Source: Silene latifolia (taxonomy: Eukaryota > Streptophyta > Magnoliopsida > Caryophyllales > Caryophyllaceae). From it: DNA of 64,000 bases. The stretch lies in NCBI RefSeq assembly GCF_048544455.1, contig NC_133529.1, forward strand, positions 60,210,271 to 60,274,270, given 5' to 3'. The notes below the pieces were generated by a model, which worked only from the letters and a program-made list of their open reading frames with translations, had not been told where the DNA came from and did not search any database. Below, piece after piece: positions 50,326 to 62,643 of this stretch (positions are counted from its first letter, which is position 1; the number at the start of each line of letters is the position of its first letter). Made by a program: the position numbers and the translations under genes.

Positions 50326-51681
50326 TGTAATACTCCGTATTTATAAGTCTTTGGGTACTCTATCGAGCAGGCCTTACTCTGTCGAGTAAGGGTGAGTTGC
50401 GTTTTAAAATAGTTTCTGACCTGTTGGGTACTCGATCGAGTAACTATGATACTCGATCGAGTAAGGGGGTACTCGATCGAGTACCTTAGCTACTCGATCG
50501 AGTAGCCGGTTTACGGGGAGTTATTTCTCGGGTTTTGTTAATTATGCGATTAAGGTATATAATCTTTTCCGTCATTGTTCTAAACACTTTTCAAAACCTA
50601 AATTACTGTCAAGAGAGAAAGCAAAGTACGTTCATCACCTTAATCGCATTGTTAGCAAATCCCGGAGTTTGGAAGGTCGGATTTCACCTTTCTTTATAAC
50701 GTTGTGATCCTTGCGTCAAGGGTAAGACCTATATACCATTTTTATAATGTTTCTTTAAAGTTGGTTAAACCCTAATTTGGGAATTGGGGGTTTTGTAGTA
50801 TGTTATGCTTGGTAGTGATTATATGTTTGTATGTTAGGAGGAGGATTCGTAGAGGAAGCTTTTTGATATCAGCTGTGAGATCGTCTGATTGTTGTGCTTT
50901 CCAGGTAGGGTTTCCCTACTCAGTATTAGTTACATAATGTGTGGTGATTGTGTTGTAATTAGTGCTTGTTGATTGGTTTCGTGACGGTTGTTGATTGATT
51001 GTTGTTGATGGATGTGATTGTTTGTCTCTGGTTCTCGAGATGCGTTCTCGGCTGAGTGGAGTCACTTGCGGGAGTGGCTTCACGCCCTAGTTTCGCCCTC
51101 CGTGGAACCCGCCATGGGAGGGAATGTGCACATTAATGGGACAGGGTTATCGCTCGGTATGATGAGCGGGGCTTAGGTGGGAACGGCTGCGGTCCCCCAC
51201 TGGCAGGGCTGGTCCAGTGGACAGTCGGTGACGGAGATGGAGTGGAGTGTATGATTGTGTATGATTGTATGAGCTGTGTTGCTTTCTGTTCCGTTGGTTA
51301 TATAATTTATGTAAATAGTACTGACCCCGATTATTGTTTTAAAACCTGCGGTGGTCCATTCGGGGATGGTGAGCAGATATTGAGCATGTATGAGATGAGT
51401 ACTGGGATAGCTGGGATGTGCCATGATATGATGATAGAAGTCTTCCGCTGTAGCTTAGTAGTTTTCATAACATTTCAGTTGGATCAGTAAACAGTCAGTT
51501 TAAGAACATGTATTTGTACTTTTGGCTTTGGCTTCGAGATTGTAACCTTTCACTAAGTATTTCTATTTAAACGTTGTTTCTCTATTGTTTATTTGATTAT
51601 CATTGCCTCGGGTAACCGAGATGGTAACATCCTTATACCTGGGTGGTCCTGGTAAGGCACTTGGAGTATGGAGGTGTTACA
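50326..51681 (+). repeat. 3' LTR of the Tekay-like element
   Basis: 1356 bp, TGTAATACTCC to GGAGGTGTTACA, preceded by the purine tract AAGGAGGGAAGAC. Matches the solo LTR at 9855-11206. Confidence 0.93.
50355..50506. repeat. CTCGATCGAG palindrome array in the Tekay-like LTR
   Basis: Two variant and four perfect copies of ACTCGATCGAGT near the start of the LTR, in the same arrangement as in the solo LTR. Confidence 0.92.
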
Positions 51682-51686
51682 AAATG

Positions 51687-54600
51687 TCTATCCACCGAAT
51701 TTATGTTAATGAAGGGTATTTCGGCACACCGTGCCCTAAGTTGATATGAGTTTGGATCATGGACACATTTATTCGAAATTTGGGTTGAACTCAACGAAAG
51801 TATTCACGACGATTTCCGGATGTGTTTCGGGCTAAAGATAAATATTAATGTAATTTTATCGACCAAGAGTTCTAAAAGTAGAATCGATTAAAGAGTTAAT
51901 CCACCGAGTTATATTGATGAGGGGTATTTCGGCACACCGTGCCCCAAGTTAATATGAATTTGGATCTTGGAATCATTTATCATAGTTGGGTAGAGGTCAC
52001 TATGTAAATGCTTTACTTGTTATTTACAAGTATTAATAAAACGATAAATGTTAAGTTTTCCACTATTTCGTTATTATATTGTTCTATTTCTTTACCACAA
52101 TTCATATACGATATCATTTCTATTTTTGATTCAAATCTCTATTAAAACATCGTAACTAAAGACAAATATGAATTTTCTTCTAAAACATCGAATTATCCAT
52201 TGCAAGGATCTCTTGTGAAGAGTATAGATAAAAGTTGTTCGTGATCAAAAGGGTTTTTGATTTTTGACTAACATATCTACTTACAATTAATTGTTTCTCA
52301 TATGCTTAATTGAGTTAAGTACTTTGAAACGTTACATCATTTTGGTAACTAGATTTGTTGGAAATCAAAATTTACCAAAATACCGCAACCACTTCAATGA
52401 AAGTTTTAAGACTAAACAAACAAATGAAGAGTAGTCTTCATGAATTTCAATTTTGCTTCTCTTAGCAAAGACTCATTGAAATAAGTGGGAGCATTCTCTT
52501 AACCGTTAAGAAAAGGATGAGGTTTAAAGAAGTAAAATTAGAATGGAATTGATACAAGGTAATGTTAAAAGTAAAGTTATTGAGAATAACAATACTAAAC
52601 CTATCAATCCCGACCGATAAAGTTTCCATTGTCTTAATTGTTGGACGCTAGAAAGGAAACTACCCCAAATTATTGAAGAATCAACAAGTTAGTTGTGGGA
52701 CATCTAATGGGACCTTCTTCTTTAAATGATTATTTGATTAACATAAATTTTGCTAGTACTACTTCGTCAATATTAGAAACCAGTGGAGGTTTTCATCATT
52801 GTATGCGATACATAGGATGATTAGAATATAACGACTAGCATCAAATAATGTCGAGAGATAGAGTCATTGTGTACTCAATCTAGTTTTTGGGTTTAAAGTT
52901 GTACTTAATTGTGACTATTAAGTGCATAAACTCTAAATAAGAATATAAACTTGTTAAGATACAAAAGAGGTTTCACTTTTATGACCCTATACACCATGAT
53001 TTGATGTATGGCTAGCCCATTATCAAGGTGATTATATTCTAAACCAAACAAGAATGATATATCATGTAGATGATGCAAGACTCAAATTGGTAACCCAAGA
53101 TTGAACCTTAGATTCTGGAATGATGAACGCAAAGAGTTATCGAGTACTCTTGAAACCATTAGATCTTATGGTATATGCGTATCTTGTATTCAAAGCAAGA
53201 TGTCTCGTGCCTTTTGGTTAAAAAAGGAAATCGAGGTTGTAAATCATTGATCCAGAATAGTTTGATCATTTTCTTTTAACAACGATTTAAGTTAACACCA
53301 ATGTGTTCACTTAATAAGGTAAATAGAGAAATCTTTGAAGAAGTTCAAAGAGTTCAAGAAATCACGATTTAGTCGTGATGGGATTATCAAAGTGAAGACT
53401 TTGATATAAGCCAAATGAAATGTGATATAGTATCACAAATTAATCTCTCTTAGCACGTATTATGGGATAATGTGTGGTTGGATAAAGAATTGAAACGCTA
53501 TTCGATATGGTTTGGACTTCAATCAAGTTACTTTGAGTTACTTGATCCTTTTGGGGATTTTATCATTTTGTCTAAATTATTTTTCCACTAAATCTAAAAC
53601 GAATCATATGAGATATGAAATGGTAGGGTACCATGTTTGTAAGTTTTCAAAAGAAACAACTGCTCATTTTTCCTTACTATAATCACGAGTACAACGGGAT
53701 TGTGGCTCGTAAAGCTGTCTTTTAAAATACAAGTTTATTTCTAGAAGACAGAGTGGGAGAAATTATTCAAGAGCCACAAAGAATGTTATGTCGTTAGAAA
53801 CTGGTCTTTCTTGGCTACATGAGACGTTTTGGTGTAAAACGTTGTTTCTTCAAAACCGAAAGGGTTAAAGTCATCACTTGTTGAAGATGATGAATTAGTG
53901 TTACTTTTAGAAAGTAAAGAGCTTGCAACTTACGAAGAAATCGTTTGATTCAAGTTGATTACTTCTAGAAGGTAATGAACATATGACTTACATGAGAATG
54001 TTTAAGTCACAACTCAATACAAGGCTTAAAGCCATGAAAATCCGAAATAAAAGACTTGATTAGTGACAAAGGGTTTTGCACTAATAAAGAGAGATTTCAA
54101 AGCTTGATTGGTAGCAAAGGGTTTTGCACTAGTTGAGAAGCTTAAGTCTAAGGATTGTATTTCATTATGATGAGATATATAGCAAGTGAATCCAAAAACC
54201 CACTTCTTCAATTAGAAGGAATGTATTCAATACATGTCTTGAGTTTTGTAGATTTTTGATAATGTGAAACTTAAGAGAGGGTCTTAAGTAGGACATCAAT
54301 GAGTTGGAATCAATGTTTTGATCATGTTATAAAACTTTTCTTGATAAGTCGAGAAGCTGTGTTTATACATGGAGTTTAGTGGGAGTTACGGTAATTTTAA
54401 GTAGTCTTATATGTGGATGACATATTGATCATTGCGAATGATTTTAGACTTTTGGAGAAATATAGTACATCTTTAGTATCCGGATTTATGGAGATAAATC
54501 TACATGATATTAATGTCAAATAAGGAGTCTTATGTTGATAAGATTCATGACTAGTTCAATCGAATTGAACATATTTGATTGATTCCATTTGCTTCCGCTG

Positions 54601-56036
54601 CCGAATCAATTAAATAGGAAATGATGTATAACACTTCATATACTTTGAGTATGATGAATTGTTTCAAATCGAATTTAAGTAATAGTTACCAAGTAAGCCA
54701 TAAAGATTACCCTTAAGTGCATGCAGAAGCATTAAGGATGTAATGCAAAGTGTTTTTTGATGCAATTTTGTGTAAGGGTGTTACACAAATGACAATTGAC
54801 AATTGAGATTGCGCATGGTTTCCGACAAAACCATAATCAAAACACATTAGGATGGTTAAGATACCATTGTGGCTATGTTATTTAAGAAATAGATTTGCTA
54901 GAATCGTTCTAGGCAATAAAGAACAATGAGAAATATTTACAACGGAAATTGAGTATACTTGCAATCTTGTGATGTGCAAGAAGGATGAGTCCCGCAAACT
55001 GTGAAAACAGTGGGAGCTATTCTAAGGCTAGAGGGCCTATGTCTTGATTGGATCTCGACACGTACTCAGAAAGTTTTGTAATGCAAATGTATACATTACA
55101 AAGGAAAACGAGTATGTAGTAAGGTTAAGTTAGGTACAAGAAGTTGATAAAACCTACTAACCAAAGCCTTCTCATAGGCTTAACATGATGATTGATGAGT
55201 CATGTCATTTCAATTAAATTGAGATGAACAACTACATTCAAGATCAAACTGGATTATAGAATATGAAGTAGTAATCAGGCATTGACTATTCATATGTGAT
55301 AATCGCATTTGTCGTTCGAGTTTTACTTTAAAACTCTTTTATTATACTTTGTTACATCCAAACCAGTTGTATGACGATATTGAACCCCGTTAAAGTGAAC
55401 CCGGATTAACATAGTATTCGCCCATAGTCACTTGTATGAGGTGACGTCTCGAAGTGACTAGAGTGTGATGCGATTGATGGCAAGTTCAGTGCCATACAGT
55501 CATGTGAGATGACTAGTCGATCACATAGGCAGACTGTTAGGAACACTTTGTCGGGCAGTGACCGCTTATAGAATTATGGCAAATTTATATAGCCTGGTCG
55601 TGGCGAGAGCTACTATAGTATTCTAATGAGTCGATTCTTTTGACTAAAGACTGTTCGCCTAAGATGGCACAATTTTAGATTAGCTTTGATTTATGTTACT
55701 ACGACCTTCGTAAATGGGGTCAAATGGGCATATTTTGGGTTATGATGGCTGTGGCTAGTCGAAGGGAATAGTGCGATAGGAATTGTCCACCCCTTTGTCA
55801 GGGTTAAAACAATATCTCAGGGCCACTCGAGGAGTAATGAACTGGAAATGCGTGGCCACGCTCGGAAGGTTTCTATGGTAGAAAATTCCGGTCAATCAGT
55901 TATTCTCCAGATCGAGGAAACCACTCTCGATATGATCACTTGCAAGTACGACCCGAAAGACACCTTGCATTGAGTGGGAGATAGTAATAGGACAAGAGAA
56001 TTGGTGACGCACACTTGTCGAGGACAAGTGGGAGAT
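51687..56036 (+). pseudogene. Decayed copia polyprotein region
   Basis: 4.3 kb without a useful sense frame. Near 51691-51750 and 51900-51960 the words GGGTATTTCGGCACACCGTG and AAGTT(A/G)ATATGA(A/G)TTTGGATC occur twice, an internal repeat. Reverse transcriptase remnants lie near 54400-54450. It is broken throughout; I did not try to count the breaks. Confidence 0.65.
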
Positions 56037-57333
56037 TGTTGGAGTAAGTGTCCCCGACAATAATGCGATCACAATTGTCGATCATATTGATCACATATTT
56101 AAATCTCATAACAAGAATACGAAAGGGGTGATAAATTACATATATAGTCAACTGGTCCACACATATCGGTAATGATTGGCTGGCTAGAGTTTGACATTAC
56201 TGTCGTGCGACGGTGGTGATCAGTTGATCCCTTGAGGTCACACCTAAAGGACGATTCCCTTAATTGAAAAAGGTTAATTAATTGTATGTCGTCTGATTAA
56301 TTAATTCCTTAAAATTGAACAAATTATTATCATAAGAGAGAAAATGACATCTTATTATAATGTGATTAAATAAGATTTTATTTAGTAATTTAAGAAGTTA
56401 TATTACTAAAATTAATCGGTGTTTGCGAAACACGCGAGATGAGAATGATAAGTTAGTTATAATTACAAGATGTTGTGGATTATACTAACTAGTATTTAAA
56501 TGACCATTTTATGTGAAAGTAATTTTGAATTACTAGTCAATTTGTTAAATGTGATTTATTTAATTTGTAAATGATATTTAATTTGTTAAATATGCATTTT
56601 AAATTAAAACATGTCATAAGACATGTCACATGTCACATGACATACAATTGTGCATTTGATAAAAATAAAATGGACTCCATTTTACAACATATCAACCGAA
56701 ATATTGGTGGGCATTTTAGAAGTTTTGTCTTATTCTTTTGTCTATGACACTTGATAGTGACATGACTATGGACAAAGGCTTACACATTTTGTCTTGCGAA
56801 GACAAAAAGGAAAAAGAAAATGGGGGCCTATAGCCCTCTACCCACCGGTTTTTGGCATACAATATTGAGAGATTTTCTCAATTTTTCATTCTTCTTATGT
56901 TTTATGATAAACAATAAACTTCTCTCTCTTGTTCTTCATAAAATCAAGTTTTATGAATCAAATTTGTAAAAATCAATCACTAATAATACTAGTAGTAGTA
57001 TATGAGTATTAGTAATCAATTTTAAGGTAAACCACATTACAAATATCTAGTACATGTTATTTTGTGGGATTTTGGGATAGTCTTGGGTGCAATCAAGAGG
57101 AGAATCTCTACTTTGGGATTTTTGGAGGATCATCCTAACATTCATTATAGCTCAAGAACCAACAAGTAGGAGATCTTGTTGGTGCCCAAAATGGCCGAAA
57201 ATTTAATGGTGAGAAAACGATTTTCTCATCTTTTGTTATTTAGTTTGCACGCATAAGATTTGTAATTATTTTATGACTAAATAATTTCTCACATATATGA
57301 ATATGTTAAATAATGAGATATAGATTTCTAACA
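56037..57333 (+). repeat. 3' LTR of the second Copia-type element
   Basis: 1297 bp, preceded by the polypurine-like GACAAGTGGGAGAT. It ends 60 bases from ligase exon 3. Confidence 0.92.
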
Positions 57334-58245
57334 ACATTGTACACAAAAAACAGTGTAATTAGGAAGAAAAACAGTTAAGAACAGGAAATATACATTATTT
57401 GACATTGAGGAATCAGCAGTCACAGAGTTGCTTTCTGCGAGATGATCATCAACCTTGGGCCTACAAACAAAGGTAGAAATCTCATGAGCCATTACCCCCA
57501 CTAGAAAACAGATGATATTTCAGAAACCGTAGTCCACAAAACTAAAACCCTAAAAGAAGCACTAAGTTTACAGTTTTCTCAACATAGCTGCATGCATTTA
57601 AAACCAATACAATATTCAAAAGTATGAAGTTCGAGCAATACTTGGCTAGTGGAATAACAATCGGCATGGGAAGCGGTCCTGGTCCTGGAACTCGACGTAC
57701 TGACACAGAAGTGTTTTTTGGAATCAGCATCAATTCCTCAACATACTCTGAAATCCCAGAAGAGAAACATTGTTGAAAAGTTTCAGAAAGACAATAAACA
57801 ATACAACCAAAACAGAATTGAACACGTTTCCCAGGTCAAAAGTCAGCCTGAGTTTGTCGATACTAGCAAATGCTAATTTTGTTTATGTATTACAAAGAAA
57901 TCCGAAAACCCCCAAGCTCACTCAACCGAGCAAGTCCCTACAAATACACGCCGATTTGTACGAGACAAAGCTAAATAGCTAATTCGCAATGCTTCTGTAT
58001 TCAATGCTTTGTCTCACACACACGACACGACGTCTCATACAAGTACAAATTTTCACAAACCACTGATAACCACGCTACAACTAGTGGCAACCACTCCATT
58101 TGCAATACCAAATCGCTACAACTAGTGACAACTACTTAAATTACGCATAATTACAGTATAACTAACATGTAAATTATTCAACATTAAATTAAAACTTTAC
58201 AAATACGGCGATGCATTGATCAATTAAACTAAGTAGACGATTATA

Positions 58246-58303
58246 AAAAGCGAATTCAAGTTGAAACTAATTGGAAAAGCGAATTCAAGTTGAAACTAAT
58301 TGG
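58246..58303. repeat. Exact 29 bp tandem duplication in ligase intron 1
   Basis: Two identical copies of a 29 bp unit starting AAAAGCGAATTCAAG, 15 bases from the donor site of exon 1 of the ligase gene. Confidence 0.9.
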
Positions 58304-58481
58304 AAAGGCATGACAAACCTTCATTTGTTTGAGCGTTGGTAACAATGAGATCAGTTCCTCTTCTCATCATATGCTTTGACTCAAATATTCGTTGTTTTAG
58401 ATTCAATACCGTTATGAAATGATCAGCGATTGTAATCAAATCGTACTTTTTCGCACTTTTAAACTTGTAATACACAGCCAT

Positions 58482-59110
58482 GACTCCTCTTCAACTTTTT
58501 TTTTCTTTCTTTTATTATTTTTTTCAATGAGATGAATAGAACAAAATACCGAGATCACAAAATATCAATCCAAATCCTAAATTACCGACGAAGCAGTAAC
58601 AGTTTCTGGAATGAAATTACAAAGCCTCTCAAACAAAAATTAACAACAAATTAGTACAAAAGAAAACAATACAAAATCAATATCAATCTTCGTCTCGAAT
58701 TTATTCTCCTCCGATTGTAAACGTCTTTGACGCAAATTGCTTCAAAAACCGCAGCAAATAATGAGACGAATGAAGACGTAAATTGGTGAAATTCCAGAGA
58801 AACTAGTCGATTGACGGAGAAATCAAAGGCGAAAACAGCGACGAATCTTCAGAAACGGCAAAAACCAATCAACGAAATCCACGAGTGCTGATGGTTATGA
58901 TGAATTCCAGCGAACAAGGAAGATTGAATAGTGAAATCACGGTTGAATGTCGTGAAATTAGGGGAAATTTGCGGAATTAGGGTTAGATGATGAAGAATTG
59001 AGGGCGAGAGAAAGAGGGATTAGGGTTAGGGTTTGAAGGTTGAGGAGAGAGAAAATACGCGGGGAGAAATCAGAAAAGTGAGAAGGAAGTTTTGATTTGC
59101 CGGGAAAATT
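58482..59110 (-). promoter_or_regulatory. 5' untranslated region and promoter of the ligase pseudogene
   Basis: Eight bases before the start ATG is an AG preceded by a long T run on the minus strand (58487-58520). This suggests a 5' untranslated intron with a noncoding first exon further up. The region 58740-59060 is rich in short direct words (GAATTGAGG, AGGGTTAGG), as in plant leaders. Inferred only. Confidence 0.4.
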
Positions 59111-60894
59111 AATAGGAATTGAGAGGCGTTATATGATCGTATTTATAGGAGGAAGGAAGGTTATGGAAAGGCGGTTTATATCGAAAGACGGTTAAATGTC
59201 CCGCTTTTTGAGCTCCACGTGAATGAATTTAGGAAATTTCCAATTTTGAGATTAATTCATTATTTTATTTTTTATCACAAATTGTTTAGGGTATTGATTT
59301 TCGTAGTATACATTTTACCCATTAGAGTACATATTTGACTATTTTACCCCTTTCATTTCCTACCATCACGTACTGCAAAGAATTATTTCGGGAAAAATAA
59401 TCACGTCATCACATAGTACAAACCACCCCTACCACCCTTACAAGCCCATCCCTCCTCCGCTGAATACCACCACAACCTCCCCTAACCACCGCGCCGCCCA
59501 CAATTACCACCATTTAACCACCACCAGCCTACCACAGTCCCCAAATAAAACCCCTTAAATATGCCTCCTTCAGCTTCCACCGCCATCTCGAGCGTCGGCG
59601 ACGCCACCACCAGACTCGCCCCTTTCATACCCCGCCATCAACAGCCGCGCCACCCCTCATCGACTACCAAAAGCCCACTAGCCCACCTTACACAGTAAGA
59701 AAACCCCAAATCTGAGAGAAATTTTAACCCTAAACAAACAAGCCAAGTAACATCGACATAAGGGAAGTAAACAATAATTGCATTTATTGATAATTGATGA
59801 ATAATCGAATACTATTTTTTTCCAAATCGAATTATAATACACAATTGGAAAAATGATGGAATAAAGAGGTATATGGATTTAGTTTGATAGGAATTGTGTC
59901 TGTTGTTTTTTAGCAAAGGGTATGTAATGGAAAGTTTTGGGAAAAATGTACTGAGTTGAGTAAAAATCGTACTCCGAAAATAAATTACAATTATTTAATA
60001 AGGCGGTCTCTTAGCATGAGACCATCCCATTAACTAAAAAGCCCAAAAAAATCAAAATATATACTACTCCAGTCCTCTATATTCACCTACTAAGTCTTTC
60101 GTTTACATTTGTTATACCCAAAGTCAGTTACTCAAGCTAAATCCTTCCTACTACTGATTCGTTGCCCAAATAACGTTCATCCTTGATTTTATCCCCAACA
60201 TTTGTCTCTACTCTCTTCCATGGTGTTCCTACTCCATACTCCATGCAGCCGCTATCATAATTAGTCATTTCAATTTTTGAGTAAGAGTGTGTTCTTAATT
60301 TAAAACATCCAGTTTTAAAACTAAAATATTTTTTAACTAGAATTTCTAGTTTCTAATAAAAAAACAAAGTTTTTCATGTTTTCAAACTAAAATTAGTAGT
60401 CATCAACCTAAAGATGCTACTTCACAAAATAAAATAGTAGAACTCCAAGTTTATATAAGTTACAATAAATACTTGATTTTCATCACAAGGTATGAAATTT
60501 TCAAATTAAAACAGTAAGTTTTGAAATTAGAACAAGGTATGTGTTGGAACATATTATTCAAAGCTTTTACATTAAAATTGAATATTTAAGTGATACATTT
60601 TAGTTACCAAAAATTAGATTCCTAAGTTTCCATCTTATTAATATATGGTACCTTTAAAATTGAAGTCGATATTTGCTGATCGGCGCCGCTGTCGTTGCTG
60701 TCGTTCTTCTTCTATTTCGGTTAACGACTTGGTGCTACGAAGATGTGTGGGTCGATGGTAGTAGAGGTTATGGGGCGGCAGAGATAGCGGAGGTGATGGG
60801 GCGGAGATCGTGGGCTTTGTAGGAATGGAGATTGGAGAAGACAACTCCGTTTGTTGATGATGAGAGCAAGGAGTGTTATATTGTTATTAGAGTA
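59111..60894. other. Intergenic spacer, no gene recognised
   Basis: 59440-59700 is rich in CCACCA words like the low-complexity stretches near the other MITEs. 60001-60030 has GGCGGTCTCTTAGCATGAGA-like sequence, common in plant intergenic DNA. The short minus-strand frame at 60638-60844 (Pro/Ser-rich, then Arg/Gln-rich) has no known domain. Confidence 0.35.
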
Positions 60895-61830
60895 CTAGTA
60901 TAAATCCCGCGCATGCATGCGCGGTATTTCTAGATCATTTAGTGTATAATGTATTATTTATAGATTTAAAAATTGACACATTATCATTTTTTCATATTTT
61001 AATAAGGATAAAAAATTGAAACGGAAAACTAATCAAAAGGATTGAATAAAGTCACAAAATGTGTCTTTTAATGAAATTTTTTATCACAAAACAAATGATT
61101 TCAATTTATAAATTTTCTCAAATAGTTTTAAATAATTTTTTAATTACGAAATTAATAATATTAGCTCATAATTTTTATACGAATTAAGTACGTGGTAAGT
61201 TTTTTATACGAAACTAATTATATCAATTTATAGGTTTTTCATATACGAATTTGTAGATTTATACAAGTTTTGTTTTATTTTAATTAAAAGATTATAATTT
61301 AATTTTAAAAAAGATTATAATGATTAATAGGTTATATATTAATTAAAAGATAATAATTTAATAAAAAATAAAGGGGCTGTTTGGTAAATACTAGATTGAT
61401 GAATTTTCAGCATATTTAGGCCTTTTAGCACGTTTGACTCACTAATCTACTAATTTACGTGTTTGATAAATGTCATATTGAAACAGTAGATTGAGATTCA
61501 ATCTATTGTTTTCCAATATGCTGCTCCACCCATCACATTCATATTAGTAAATTGGGAAAATTGAATCTGTCAACCATTTACATATAAATACAACAATCTA
61601 TTAACCTAAATCCGCTAATTACCAAACACTTTTATAAAACTTGCTAATTGAAACATACTGGTCAAATCTGTCAATCCAATCTGTCATTTATAATCTGTCT
61701 GACCAATCTGCTTCTGCTATTATTAATCTGGTGAATACCAAACATGGCCAAAGTATGGTTTCTATATTTAAGCAGATTCCTTTTGGAGGGAAAATGATTG
61801 AGAATTTTATTCTCTTTGTAGTAAGGGAGA
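60895..61830 (-). mobile_element. Nonautonomous Helitron with a nested MITE
   Basis: On the minus strand it starts TCTCCCTTACTAC and ends in CTAG followed by T. Near the 3' end is an 18 bp perfect palindrome, CCGCGCATGCATGCGCGG (60907-60924), the Helitron hairpin. 936 bp, of which 377 bp is the inserted MITE. Same family as 17401-17944. Confidence 0.8.
61373..61749. mobile_element. MITE inserted in the Helitron
   Basis: Imperfect terminal inverted repeats GGGGCTGTTTGGTAAATAC and, reversed, GGCCATGTTTGGTATTCAC. Sequence on both sides aligns with the uninterrupted Helitron at 17401-17944. AAA flanks both ends, a possible 3 bp target duplication. 377 bp, noncoding. Confidence 0.65.
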
Positions 61831-61972
61831 TTTATTGGGCTAATTCTTCTATTGGACCCGTCCTATACTATAGGACGGTCCTATAGGAGAGTTGTTGTTT
61901 TTTTATATTATATCTAGTGGATGAAAATTTTAATCATTGATAATACTTGTAGATAAAGTAACATATATTTTA

Positions 61973-62643
61973 GGTTTTTTCGGTAACTACTCCTACCTAT
62001 AAACATTTTTTTTTGTAATTGCATGCTCCCTACTTACAATTTTTTTTAAAAACTGCTAACTTAATATTTACTTCGGTTAAAACTTGCTACAAAAATCCAT
62101 TCTCAGGTACCCATTTTTCGAGAGAAGGATGCTTATTTACGACGGTATTTGCCGAGGTCGTTGGATGGTCAAACGATATCCAAAAAACGAGTTCTTGGAT
62201 GTTTTGGAATCCTGAGATTGCAAATTTCATACTAATCTGAAAGATTATCCTAAACCTTAGGAAATCGTGCCCAAATTAGACCCGCAAAATACCACGAAAC
62301 TGCCCCTGTTTTCACGAAAACAAAGTGCAAGACTAGGCCCTATTCACGACCATTTTTACACCATTTAGGATCACCTCGTAATACCCCTATTTTAACCTTC
62401 ACAAAATTTGCAGTCTCAGGATTCTAAAACATCCAAGAACTCTTATTTTGGTTATCGTTTGACCATCCAACGACCTCAGCAAAGACCGTCGCAAATAAGC
62501 ATCCCTTTCGTACATGAGAATGGAATTTTATAGCATGTTTTAATCAAAGTAAATATTAAGATAGCAGTTTTTATTTTTTTTTTTTAAGTAGGGAGCAATT
62601 ACAAAAAAAATGTTTATAGCTGGGAGTAGTTACCAAAAAACCC
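61973..62643. mobile_element. Mutator-like foldback element
   Basis: 671 bp. The two outer thirds (roughly 61973-62235 and 62400-62643) are inverted copies of each other, starting GGTTTTTTCGGTAACTACTCC and ending with its near complement. A perfect 9 bp target duplication, TATATTTTA, flanks it (61964-61972 and 62644-62652). Long inverted ends plus a 9 bp duplication indicate a MULE transposase in trans. No coding capacity. Confidence 0.85.

Larger units (their letters stand above)
45353..51681 (+). mobile_element. Tekay-like chromovirus (Ty3/gypsy) nested in the second Copia element
   Basis: 6.3 kb flanked by the 5 bp target duplication AAATG (45348-45352 and 51682-51686). gag, protease, reverse transcriptase, RNase H, integrase and a C-terminal chromodomain-like segment are present in chromovirus order. 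The right end is a full 1356 bp LTR, while the left end shows only a short stretch of matching LTR sequence before gag. Broken, with a handful of breaks. The same family left the solo LTR at 9855-11206. Confidence 0.9.
42239..57333 (+). mobile_element. Nonautonomous Ty1/copia-type element in intron 3 of the ligase gene
   Basis: Flanked by the 5 bp target duplication ACATT (42234-42238 and 57334-57338). LTRs are about 1.3 kb; total 15.1 kb, of which 6.3 kb is the Tekay-like element inserted at 45353. The interior is heavily decayed: only weak remnants such as YVDDILIIAND (about 54413-54445) identify copia reverse transcriptase. The LTRs are about 98-99% alike by eye, so the copy is much younger than its coding decay. 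It was probably mobilised in trans. Confidence 0.88.
20565..58481 (-). pseudogene. PQT3-like: PQT3/RBBP6-like DWNN-domain E3 ubiquitin ligase, disrupted
   Basis: Eleven exons match plant DWNN-domain ligases (Arabidopsis PQT3, a nuclear E3 acting on stress-response proteins): 58481-58319, 57747-57642, 57460-57394, 42206-42034, 41944-41886, 41764-41696, 41599-41443, 41356-41268 continuing at 21828-21769, 21618-21448, 21344-20912, 20736-20565. Splice phases fit throughout. The DWNN ubiquitin-like domain is residues 1-76 (MAVYYKFKSAKKYD). A CCHC knuckle has C206, C209, H214, C219. The RING/U-box begins PPELNCPLYN and ends SMCYCKAENILADDLLP. The tail is rich in Arg-Glu/Arg-Asp. Exon 8 is split by a 19.4 kb retrotransposon. 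An in-frame TAA lies at codon 275 (41326-41328), and the second zinc ligand of CPLC is Tyr. Intron 3 holds another 15 kb. The C-terminal part is shorter than in Arabidopsis (about 570 versus 800-890 aa, from memory). A functional paralogue probably exists elsewhere. Confidence 0.93.

Noticed and set aside
60001-60030. A GGCGGTCTC..GAGACC inverted pair as a small MITE.
   Set aside because: The arms are too short and no borders or duplication could be seen.
60638-60844. A Pro/Ser- then Arg-rich minus-strand frame.
   Set aside because: No recognised family and no neighbouring exon could be joined.
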